The position numbers and the translations under genes are program-made. A stretch of 27,324 nt of DNA, from the NCBI GenBank assembly GCA_964431545.1, contig CAYSLC010000050.1, positions 1 to 27,324 on the forward strand, read 5' to 3'. Shown here in pieces: positions 7,900 through 15,812 of the stretch; position 1 is the stretch's first letter; every line of letters starts with the position of its first letter. This DNA comes from CAYSLC01 sp964431545. GTDB taxonomy: Bacteria > Desulfobacterota > Desulfobacteria > Desulfobacterales > JAABSP01. The notes below the pieces were generated by a model. That model did no database searches. It was not told the DNA's origin and saw only the letters and a list, made by a program, of their open reading frames with translations.

Positions 7900-9600
7900 G
7901 CGCCGAGGCCCCGACAGGGACCGGTCCCCCGGCGGACCGGGGAGCCGACGACGGGCAGCCGCGGATCGACCTCGGCGCCATGCGGCAAAGCCTTCGCACC
8001 GCCGAGGGGGCCCCCGCCCCGGAGCCGGACTGGCTGGCGGAGAGCCGGCGCCACCCCGGTCCCTTCTGGGACGGCCTCCTCCGGGACCTGGAGCGGCGGT
8101 CGGCCAGACCGGTCCGGAGCGAACCGTTCAAGCGGTACGATCTTTTCCAGGATCTCGTGGGCCGGCACCGGACCTCCGAGGTCCCGGCCATGCGGTGGCA
8201 CGGGGGGCGCGCCGGCTGGCGGGAGATCTCCTACGCCGAACTGGACCAGCGGGCCCGGAGCCAGGCCCTGGCCTGGACCGAGGCGGGGGCGGGCCGGGGG
8301 GGGACGGTCTGCATCATTTTCCCCATGGGCGCCTCCTTCGCCGTCGCCCTCCTGGCCGCCTTCCGGATGGGGATGGTCGTCTCGGTTCTGCCGCCCGGGG
8401 GACGGTCGCTGATCCGGGGACGCCTCACGAGCCTGGCCCCGGACCACATCGCCGCCGACGCGGCCCAAGAAATCCACCTCTCCGAATGGCGCGACCGGCT
8501 CCTCCCCGATGCCCCGCCCGGCGGGCCGACCGTCGGCTCGGCGGATCGCCCGGCGGCATACGGCTCGGGGGAACCGGCCCTCCGGTGCTTCGATCCGGGA
8601 ACCCGGCACCCCCACCTGCCCGTGGACGTGTCGGCGGACGCCCTTTTTTTCGGGGCCTTACGGGACGGCCCCCTGGCCCTGGGCCTGGGGATCGGAGGCG
8701 CTGTCGCGGCCCCCGGCTTCCATTTTCTGGAGACCCAGCCGTTCCTCCTGGCCGCCGCCCTGATGGCCGGCGCCACCTTCATTCATATAGAGGGCGGCCG
8801 GGCCGCGGAGCGGCCGGAGCTGCTGGCGGCCCATTCCGTAAAGGCGCTGGGGATCTCGAAAGCGGTCCGGGAGAGCCTCCGCCGGAACCCCGTTGATCTT
8901 TCCGAGATCTGCGATCTCTGGTTCCGGGAACCGGCCCTTTCCATGGAGGCCGTCGCCTGGCAGTCGATGGTCGGCGGCGCGGGCCTCGAAAATACGTGGG
9001 CCGGGAACCTGAAGTGGGCCCCCGCCGTCGGCGGATGCGCCCTGTTCTCCCCCCGGCGAAAGGGGCTTCCCCCCGCCGGGGTCTTCCCCTCGGCGGGCCT
9101 CTCCTGGCGGCCCACGGATCTCCGGGACCGGGGGATCCCCCCCGTCGAACACTTCGGGGCCCTCTCCGTGGGCGTGCCCTGGGGGGATCCGGAGGAACCC
9201 CTGCACCTTCCGACGCTGCTCATGCGGGTCGGCGGAGAATGGGCGTACGCGGGGGCCGTCCATCCCGGCAGGGGGGGGAGGACCTATCCGCGTGAGGAGG
9301 TGTTGGCGGCGCTGGCGCGCCAGATCGTGCCGGGGGATTTCTCCGTCGTCGCCGCCCCGGGGGCCGACGGCCTCGACCACGCCATCACCCTTCTGGCGTT
9401 CGCCGGCCCCGAGGGCGATATCGACCCCCCGGCGGCCGAACGGATCCTGCGGGAGTTCCTGGCGCGCGAGTTCGGAGAAGACCATCTTCCGGACCGGATC
9501 CGGGTCTACCCCCTGCGGGCCGCCCGTGGGGGGGACAGCGCGCTCGACGACCGGTGGTGCGAGGCCCATTTTCTCTCCGGAGGGCTGGACCGGCGGGCCC
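7896..9600 (+). CDS. AMP-binding (ANL) fold protein with degenerate active site, 3' end lost in gap
   Basis: At least 568 residues; the end falls in the N gap. The GTG start overlaps the preceding stop (GTGA). The part from about residue 100 follows the layout of acyl/aryl-CoA synthetases: ISYAELDQRARSQALAW, then a GGTVCIIFPMGASFAVALLAAFRMG segment-like core, then a LMAGATFIHIE region, and a C-terminal hinge-like GRGGRTYPREEVLAAL. The catalytic signatures are missing. Where a [Y/F]TSG[S/T]TGxPK loop is expected the protein reads FFGALRDGPLA, and the C-terminal catalytic-lysine site reads PLRAARGGDSALDD. It therefore looks like a pseudoenzyme. Its place inside the T6SS operon suggests a structural or adaptor role (inference). 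The same frame stays open upstream through tssJ and tssM, but that is out-of-frame overlap with real genes. Confidence 0.6.
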
Positions 9601-9700
9601 NNNNNNNNNNNNNNNNNNNNNNNNNNNNNNNNNNNNNNNNNNNNNNNNNNNNNNNNNNNNNNNNNNNNNNNNNNNNNNNNNNNNNNNNNNNNNNNNNNNN
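9601..9700. other. Assembly gap (100 N)
   Basis: A run of exactly 100 N, the conventional placeholder for a gap of unknown length. It removes the end of the ANL-like gene and the start of tssB. Additional genes could be hidden here. Confidence 0.99.
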
Positions 9701-10219
9701 ATTCCCAAATCGAGGCTGACGCTCCGGTACAAGACCGAGGTCAGCGGCCAGCCCGAGGATATCGTGCTGCCCCTGCGACTCATGGTGACCAACGATTTCT
9801 CCCTCGGGTCGTCCAAGGACCGGAAGGTCGATCTGGAGGAACGCCGGGTGCGGAACCTCGACGGGAAGAACACCGACTCGGTGATGAAGGACATGGGCAT
9901 CAAGCTCAACTTCGCCGTGGAGAACAAGATCGACCCCGACAAGTCCGAGGACATGCAGGTGGACATCCCCATCGACGGCATGAAGGCCTTCTCCCCCGAC
10001 GAGGTGGCCAAGCACGTCCCCAAGGTCAAGAGCCTGCTCATGCTCAAGGAACTGCTAAACGAGGTCGTCTCCAACGTCGACAACCGAAAGGAGTTCCGGA
10101 AGCTCTTGAGCGAGCTGATCAGCAACGAGGAGGCGTTTTCCAAGATGAAGGAGCAGTTGAAGGGGTTCGAGAGTTTCAAGCTTCCCTCCCAGGAGGCCAA
10201 GGCCGAGGGCGGGGAATGA
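9701..10219 (+). CDS. tssB: T6SS contractile sheath small subunit TssB (VipA), 5' end lost in gap
   Basis: 172 residues are visible; probably only a short N-terminal piece is missing. TssB pairs with TssC to form the contractile sheath. Family features seen: an early strand RLTLRYKTEV, then PLRLMVTNDF, then a DLEERRVRNLDG segment, and a PDEVAKHVPKVKSLLMLKELL helix followed by REFRKLLSELI and a helical end. These follow the standard TssB/VipA order. It lies 56 bases before tssC with the usual tssB-tssC order. The true start cannot be placed. Confidence 0.92.
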   Translation: MPKSRLTLRYKTEVSGQPEDIVLPLRLMVTNDFSLGSSKDRKVDLEERRVRNLDGKNTDSVMKDMGIKLNFAVENKIDPDKSEDMQVDIPIDGMKAFSPDEVAKHVPKVKSLLMLKELLNEVVSNVDNRKEFRKLLSELISNEEAFSKMKEQLKGFESFKLPSQEAKAEGGE

Positions 10220-10275
10220 GACCAAACACAGGCTTTCCCAAGAGATCCACGGGAAGATTAGAATAGGAGGCAGCC

Positions 10276-11781
10276 ATGGCGGAAGCAACCCAGACCGAAG
10301 AGAAGACCGAAGAGCAGCAGGCGTTGGACCTCAACCGCTTTCTCTCCAGCATGCGGCTGAGCACCGAGGCCGGGGAGCCGGTCCCCATGATCCAGGACGA
10401 TCTGGAGACCGTGGCCACCGACGTCCGGGACGAGGACCGTTTCGTTTCGGGACTGGCGGCCCTGCTCCTCAACATCGAGGTCTCCGAAAAGGGCCTCGAC
10501 AAGGGGAAGATCCAGGATGTGGTGGCCCGGATCGACCGGATGGTCAACGACCAGCTCAACGAAATCATCCACCACGAGCAGTTCAAGACCCTGGAGTCGA
10601 ACTGGCGGTCCCTCAACAACCTGATCCAGAACACCAACTTCCGGGCCAACGTCATGATCGACATGATCGACGTGGGCAAGGACGAACTCTTCGAGGACTT
10701 CGAGAGCAACGCGGTGGACATCACCGGCAGCGCCTTTTTCAAGAAGATGTACGTCTCCGAGTACGACCAGTACGGCGGTAAGCCCTACGGCGCCATCGTC
10801 AGCGGATACGAGTTCGACCACACGCCGGCGGACGAGTTCTGGCTCAAGATCATGGGCAAGATCGCGTCGGCCAGCCACGCGCCCTTCATCGGTTCGGTCT
10901 CCCCCAGGTTCTTCGGGTGCGACTCCATCGAGGAGCTTGCCTCCATCAAGGATCTGGAGGGGCTGATGAACCACCCGAAATACAGCTCCTGGAACAAGCT
11001 CCGGGATTCCGAGGAGGGGGCTTACCTCGGGCTGACCCTGCCCAAGTATGTCCTCCGGCTCCCCTACAACCCGGTCACCAACCCCTGCCGGGAGATCAAC
11101 TTCGAGGAGAAGGTGGAAGGGGACAAGAACGACGACTACCTCTGGGGCAGCGCCGCGTTCCTCTTCGCCCAGAACATGGTCCGCTCCTTCGAGACCAGCG
11201 GCTGGTGCCAGTACTTACGGGGCCCCAAGGGCGGCGGGCTGGTCACGGGGCTGCCCGTCCACACCTTCAACATCCGGGGAGAAGACGAGATGAAGATCCC
11301 CGTGGAGATGGCGATCCCCGACTACCGGGAGCTGGAGTTCGCCAACGCCGGGTTCATCCCCTTGGTCTACCGGAAGGGGACCGGCGACGCCTGCTTCTTC
11401 AGCGTCCAGTCCATCAAGAAGGCGAAGAAGTTCAAGGACCCCAAGGATTCCGAGAACGCCCAGCTGGTGACCAACCTCTCCTACACCTTCTCCGTCACCC
11501 GGCTGGCCCACTACGTCAAGTGCATCATGCGGGACAACATCGGCAGCAGCGCCGACGCGGCATACATCAAGGATTCCCTTTCCACCTGGATCTTCCAGTA
11601 CGTGACCAAGGTGGTCAACCCGGACGACCTCACCCTCCGGTATTACCCCTTCAAGGCGGCGGAGGTGGAGGTGAAAGAGCGGGAGGGGATGATCGGCTGG
11701 TACGATTGCAGCGTCGCCGTCCTCCCCCATATCCAGTTCGAGGGGATGGACGTGGAGCTGCGGCTGGATGCCCGGCTATAA
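10276..11781 (+). CDS. tssC: T6SS contractile sheath large subunit TssC (VipB)
   Basis: A 501-residue TssC/VipB. With TssB it forms the sheath that contracts to drive the tube. Recognisable segments: LESNWRSLNNLIQNT, the SEYDQYGGKPYGAIVSGYEFDH block, IASASHAPFIGSVSPRFFG, a KYVLRLPYNP segment, the WGSAAFLFAQNMVRSFETSGWC block, and a C-terminal ISNLSYTFSVTR-like stretch (here VTNLSYTFSVTRLAHY). These give a full-length protein of normal size. The start is fixed by AGGAGG at 10265-10270, five bases before the ATG. Confidence 0.96.
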   Translation: MAEATQTEEKTEEQQALDLNRFLSSMRLSTEAGEPVPMIQDDLETVATDVRDEDRFVSGLAALLLNIEVSEKGLDKGKIQDVVARIDRMVNDQLNEIIHHEQFKTLESNWRSLNNLIQNTNFRANVMIDMIDVGKDELFEDFESNAVDITGSAFFKKMYVSEYDQYGGKPYGAIVSGYEFDHTPADEFWLKIMGKIASASHAPFIGSVSPRFFGCDSIEELASIKDLEGLMNHPKYSSWNKLRDSEEGAYLGLTLPKYVLRLPYNPVTNPCREINFEEKVEGDKNDDYLWGSAAFLFAQNMVRSFETSGWCQYLRGPKGGGLVTGLPVHTFNIRGEDEMKIPVEMAIPDYRELEFANAGFIPLVYRKGTGDACFFSVQSIKKAKKFKDPKDSENAQLVTNLSYTFSVTRLAHYVKCIMRDNIGSSADAAYIKDSLSTWIFQYVTKVVNPDDLTLRYYPFKAAEVEVKEREGMIGWYDCSVAVLPHIQFEGMDVELRLDARL

Positions 11782-11810
11782 TGATAAGGAACAACCAACC
11801 ATTGGGATCA

Positions 11811-11824
11811 AGGAAGGAGGAGGA
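11811..11824 (+). promoter_or_regulatory. Extended, duplicated ribosome binding site of the tube gene
   Basis: AGGAAGGAGGAGGA immediately precedes the ATG at 11827. It holds more than one overlapping AGGAGG-type core, the strongest ribosome site in the operon. This fits a protein needed in many copies, such as a tube subunit. Confidence 0.6.
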
Positions 11825-11826
11825 CC

Positions 11827-12405
11827 ATGGCGGAAACCAGTTACAGTTGTGATGTACGGCAGGGATTCAACTTCGAAAAGGACGCCCAGGTAACCTTGGG
11901 GTACATCAATGCCATCAAGATCGCCGGCACCGACCTCGCCGCCGATATCAGCGTCACCGACCCGGAGAGCGCCAACATGGAGGGGAAATTGAAGGTCTTC
12001 GGCGTGGTCTCCCACATCTACTGGACGGGGGGGTACGCCGATCCCATCGAATTCGGCTGCCAGGTCTCCATCAACAACAAGCCGAAGATCCAGGAGATGA
12101 CCCACAAGACTTTGAGCAACACCAATGTGGAGGTGACTTTCACCATCTACGACTACGACCCGGTCCAGAAGAAATACTACAAGTGCTTCCATACGGACGG
12201 AGCCCCGGTCATCGGACTGATCGAAAAGAGCGGCGGACAGTTGAACATGACTATCGACGCCGACCAGTCCATGGAGGTGACGTCGCCCAAGAACTTCGCC
12301 TTCAACCTCGGCGTGATGCCGGTGGAGGAGTCGAACCAGGCCCTCCAGATGGCCACCTCCGTGAACCTGAAGTTCGCCAAACAGTGGGGCGTGGAAGTGA
12401 AATAG
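11827..12405 (+). CDS. Divergent Hcp-like tube protein (putative TssD)
   Basis: A 192-residue beta-rich protein without the standard Hcp N-terminal signature. It is called tube protein from its place directly after tssC, its size, its very strong ribosome site, the intrinsic terminator that follows, and an Hcp/tail-tube-like strand pattern (VEVTFTIYDYDPVQKKYY, then a TDGAPVIGLIEKSGGQLNMTI stretch of strands). No signal peptide or membrane segment. Hcp hexamers stack inside the sheath and carry small effectors. No other Hcp candidate is present in the window. The alternative is an unknown T6SS accessory protein, with hcp encoded elsewhere or in the gap. Confidence 0.6.
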   Translation: MAETSYSCDVRQGFNFEKDAQVTLGYINAIKIAGTDLAADISVTDPESANMEGKLKVFGVVSHIYWTGGYADPIEFGCQVSINNKPKIQEMTHKTLSNTNVEVTFTIYDYDPVQKKYYKCFHTDGAPVIGLIEKSGGQLNMTIDADQSMEVTSPKNFAFNLGVMPVEESNQALQMATSVNLKFAKQWGVEVK

Positions 12406-12416
12406 CCGATAGGGAT

Positions 12417-12461
12417 GGCCCGTCGCGGAGGCACCCCTCCCGCGCGGCGGGTCTTCTTTTT
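12417..12461 (+). terminator. Intrinsic terminator after the tube gene
   Basis: An 11-base-pair stem (12417-12427 with 12443-12453, including two G-U pairs) with a 15-base loop is followed by TTCTTTTT. It begins 11 bases after the stop of the Hcp-like gene. It would end most transcripts of the sheath and tube genes and reduce flow into tssK and later genes. A second weak 6-base inverted repeat (CATTCC 12462-12467, GGAATG 12483-12488) follows. Confidence 0.7.
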
Positions 12462-12512
12462 CATTCCGCTTTTTTCCGTTTGGGAATGCCAATGATCGGG
12501 GGTTGAATCACC

Positions 12513-13760
12513 ATGACCGTCAATATCGCGAGGGTCCGGTGGCGGATGGGCCAGGCCCTGCTGCCGGACCACTTCATCCTACAGGAGGAATCGCTCTCTC
12601 TGGAGTCCCAGATGCGGTTCCGGACGCGGGGGCTGCCCGACGCCGGCGTGGCCGAGATGAAGCTCAACGAGAGCCTCCTGGCCGAAGGGGTCTTCTCCAT
12701 CCGGAGCCTGCGGCTGGTGATGCCGTCCGGGCTTCTGATCCAGATCCCCGGAAACGCCGCCGCCTCCCCATTCAACCTCAACATTCCGGGCGCCACCCGG
12801 GTGCCGGTCCACTTCCACGTGATTCAGCGCTCCGATGAGGAGACCAGGGCCGCCTCGGCCTCGGGGGAGGAGGAGGAAGAGGTCCCCCGGGTGGTCCACC
12901 AGACGGCGCTCTCCTCCGACCAGTCGTACCCGGACGCCCACGAGACCCTCAAACTGGCCGAGTTCGAAAAGGATCCCGACGGCAACTGGCGCCTCTCCGA
13001 AGCCTACATCCCGCCGCTTCTCCAGGTGGGGACCACGCCGTTTCTGGAGGATCGACTGACCGAACTCAACGAACTGCTGGGCAGCTTCCAGTACCGGCTC
13101 ACCCAGGAGATCGCGGCCAGCCACCTGAGCGGCGACAGCCTCTCCGGGGCCAAGCAGTGCTTGAAGAGCATTTTTCGGATCCAGCGGTTCCTGGCCAACC
13201 TCTTCCATCGGGTCCATCCCCATCCGTATTACGTCTACGAGGCGTTGAAGGAGTTCTATACCGAGGTCTGCTTTTACGAGAACACGGTGCCGGAACACGC
13301 CACCGACCCCTTCGACAACGACCAGCTCGCCGCCTGTTTCGGTCGGATCCTGGAGCCGTTGAAGCGCCACCTCCAGTCGGTGGCGGCGCCGTCTCCCTAT
13401 CTCCCCTTCGAGCTGCGGGACAATCTCTGGCGGATCGAACTGCCCCCCCGGACCCGGGAGGCCCGGGAGGTCTATTTCCTGATCCAGAAGCGCCACGTGA
13501 GCCAGACCGTCTCCCTGCGGGAGATCAAGCTGGCGAGCCTTTCCCGGGTCTCCCTGGTCCACACCCTGGCCCTCCAGGGGGTGCCCTTGAAGAGCATCGA
13601 CCGTCCGCCGTTCCAGCACACCTTCGGATCGGAGGTCGATTTCTATCTCATCAACGAGGGGGAGGAATGGGACCATGCCCTGCGGGAACTCAACATCGGG
13701 TTCTACCACCTGCCCGCCTTCGAGGGGCTCCAGTTCTACCTTTACTGGCGGTTTGCGTGA
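12513..13760 (+). CDS. tssK: T6SS baseplate protein TssK
   Basis: A 415-residue TssK, the trimeric baseplate protein that links the baseplate wedges (TssE/F/G) to the TssM/TssL membrane complex. The N-terminus carries the family signature in variant form: VRWRMGQALLPDHFILQEES. A head region follows and ends with YQH-like strands near FYLYW. Residues about 109-127 contain an acidic insert (SASGEEEEE). It starts 51 bases after the terminator of the tube gene with only a G-rich weak ribosome site, so it depends on read-through or on a promoter I could not identify. The next gene, tssE, begins 21 bases after its stop. Confidence 0.92.
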   Translation: MTVNIARVRWRMGQALLPDHFILQEESLSLESQMRFRTRGLPDAGVAEMKLNESLLAEGVFSIRSLRLVMPSGLLIQIPGNAAASPFNLNIPGATRVPVHFHVIQRSDEETRAASASGEEEEEVPRVVHQTALSSDQSYPDAHETLKLAEFEKDPDGNWRLSEAYIPPLLQVGTTPFLEDRLTELNELLGSFQYRLTQEIAASHLSGDSLSGAKQCLKSIFRIQRFLANLFHRVHPHPYYVYEALKEFYTEVCFYENTVPEHATDPFDNDQLAACFGRILEPLKRHLQSVAAPSPYLPFELRDNLWRIELPPRTREAREVYFLIQKRHVSQTVSLREIKLASLSRVSLVHTLALQGVPLKSIDRPPFQHTFGSEVDFYLINEGEEWDHALRELNIGFYHLPAFEGLQFYLYWRFA

Positions 13761-13781
13761 TGACCACCGGAGGAGCCGTCC

Positions 13782-14159
13782 ATGGCGCTGTTCGCGAAGT
13801 TCGATGACCGCGCCCGGGGGGACCCGGCGGAACGGGAGCTGGCCTCCATCATCGAGAACCTCAACAACATCCTCAACACCCGGAAGGATTACGGCTCCTC
13901 CCTTCTGGACATGGGGATCCGGGACCTGAACGAATACACCAGCAAGGACCATATCCTCCAGGCGGTCATGGCGGAGGTGAAACGGAACATCGCCCGGTAC
14001 GAGCCCCGGGTGGAGCTGGTCCGGATCACGGCCGAGGAGAGCGGCAACATCTTCAAGATCTCCTTCAAGATCGAATGCCGGGTCCGGGAGACCGCCAAGT
14101 CCCTGCGGATGATCTTCGACTCGGTCTTCAACAATTTTGAAGTGAACCAGTGGAACTGA
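13782..14159 (+). CDS. tssE: T6SS baseplate protein TssE (gp25-like)
   Basis: A 125-residue gp25/TssE family protein, related to phage T4 gp25, which starts sheath polymerisation at the baseplate. Seen: SIIENLNNILNTRKDYGSS (the typical LNTR..YGS motif), a helix in the middle, and FKISFKIECRV near the C-terminus where the family has its conserved strand. CGGAGGAG precedes the ATG at good distance. It sits between tssK and vgrG with four bases to the next ATG. Confidence 0.93.
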   Translation: MALFAKFDDRARGDPAERELASIIENLNNILNTRKDYGSSLLDMGIRDLNEYTSKDHILQAVMAEVKRNIARYEPRVELVRITAEESGNIFKISFKIECRVRETAKSLRMIFDSVFNNFEVNQWN

Positions 14160-14163
14160 GCCC

Positions 14164-15774
14164 ATGTTCACCGATGTCCTCGAACTCAAGCTGACCATCA
14201 CGGCGGGCCGATCCTTCGAGATCCCCGGAGCCAACGTCAAGGGGGTGAAGGCGGAGGTCCGTCCCTACGGCCACCGGTGCGCGGCCGACTTCTGGATCTC
14301 CGAGGAGGAGCGCAAGGACGAGTTCTTCCCCGCCTTCGTCAAGCCCGACCTCATGGAGGCGAAAATCGAGATCACGCCCCGAAAGAGACCCGAGGACGAG
14401 GCCTTCGACCCGCTGATCCTCCAGGGGCCGGTCACGGAGAAAGCGCTTCTGTCGGAGCGGACCATCGAGAACGTCCATCTTTCGGGCAATCCGGTCCTCT
14501 ACCGCCACTATCGGATCCACTTCGCCGATCCGGCCTGGGTCCTGTGGCGGCAGCACTTTCCCTGCGACCTGATGGTGGACAAGACCCTCAAGGACCTGAT
14601 CGAGGCCCACCGGGCCGGGGTTTCTCTCGACTACCAGTGGCCCCCCCTGGAGGTCAAGCACCCCATCAACACCCTTCCCCTGGGACAAGAGGGGAACGAG
14701 GCGAGCTTCTACGACTATGTGGTCTGGGTCGTGGATGCCTTGAACGGCGTCTGGATCTACGACGCCGCCGGGGACACGTACACCTTCTCCGCCGACAAAG
14801 GCTCCGGGGGCGGGGCCGTCCATCTGGATGACCAGGTGGTGGCCGACCTGTCGGTCCATTTTCCGGAGACCCCCCGAAACAGCGGCAAGCTCCTCAACGC
14901 CTTTTCCGAGGATCCCCGGAAGCAGGCCATCGACCAGAGCCAGGCCAAGACCGGAATCCGGCGGGACTTCATCGGAAGGTTTCCGGTCGCTTCCGATTTC
15001 GATGCCCGCCACCGCCTGGAGACCGACCGGCTCGCCATCCGGGAGCCGGAGATCGAGGTGGCCTTCGGCCGGTTCCCCCTGATGACCATCCGGCCGGGCT
15101 CCCTGATCCAGATCGCGGGGTACCAGTGGAGTTCGAGCCTCTTTACGTACAACAAGACCTACCGGCTCCGGGATCTCTCCCTGGAGGCCGTATCGGCCGA
15201 CCCGGAGGTGACCGCCGACCACAACATGGATCACGCCCGGTACAACATCGATCTGATCGCCCGCATGGAGAGCCAGGCCGAGGTCCGGGCCAGCCTGCCT
15301 CCCTACGTCGCCCCCCGGTTCCCCCTCCGTGTGGAGGGACGGATCGTGAGCGAGCAAGGGGAGGAGAAGGCCGAGACCTACCAGATCTACCAGGACGATT
15401 ACAAACAGCGCGACCGCTACCGGGTGGAGATCCCCCTGTTCGAGAACCAGCAGGTGATCGTCCCCTTCGAGCCCCGGTTCCTCTCCGGCCACTTCTACTT
15501 TCCGGCCTACAAGAAGGAACGGGTCCTGGTGGGCCTCGACTTCCATACCGCCCGGATCATCGACTTTCTCGACTGGCGCACCGAGGGCCGTCTGCCCATG
15601 GAGACCCAGGGCAACCACATCCTCTTCGGAAAAACCCCGGAGAGCAAGACGTCCATGGCCCATATCTACGTGGACGAAAAGCCCCAGTTCAACGTCAACC
15701 GCGTTAGCGGAAGCGACAAACAGCTTTTTCGGATCACCGAGGGCGGGATGATCCTGGAGACCAAGGAGGAATAG
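14164..15774 (+). CDS. vgrG: Short, divergent VgrG-like spike protein (TssI)
   Basis: A 536-residue protein, shorter than most VgrGs (usually 600 or more). The first ~370 residues would be the gp27-like hub. Residues about 380-468 look like the gp5 OB-fold, with YRVEIPLF, VIVPFEPRFLSGHFYFPAY and KERVLVGLDF. This is followed by DWRTEGRLPMETQGNHILFG, resembling the start of the VgrG needle. A typical long beta-helix needle and any C-terminal effector domain are absent. It starts four bases after tssE. A separate needle-like protein is encoded at 19545-20003, so the spike seems to be split between genes. The alternative, an unrelated baseplate protein, is less likely given the OB-fold and its end. 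Confidence 0.7.
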   Translation: MFTDVLELKLTITAGRSFEIPGANVKGVKAEVRPYGHRCAADFWISEEERKDEFFPAFVKPDLMEAKIEITPRKRPEDEAFDPLILQGPVTEKALLSERTIENVHLSGNPVLYRHYRIHFADPAWVLWRQHFPCDLMVDKTLKDLIEAHRAGVSLDYQWPPLEVKHPINTLPLGQEGNEASFYDYVVWVVDALNGVWIYDAAGDTYTFSADKGSGGGAVHLDDQVVADLSVHFPETPRNSGKLLNAFSEDPRKQAIDQSQAKTGIRRDFIGRFPVASDFDARHRLETDRLAIREPEIEVAFGRFPLMTIRPGSLIQIAGYQWSSSLFTYNKTYRLRDLSLEAVSADPEVTADHNMDHARYNIDLIARMESQAEVRASLPPYVAPRFPLRVEGRIVSEQGEEKAETYQIYQDDYKQRDRYRVEIPLFENQQVIVPFEPRFLSGHFYFPAYKKERVLVGLDFHTARIIDFLDWRTEGRLPMETQGNHILFGKTPESKTSMAHIYVDEKPQFNVNRVSGSDKQLFRITEGGMILETKEE

Positions 15775-15812
15775 CCCTGACCCGCACCTCACCCCCATCG
15801 ATACTTGCGTTC

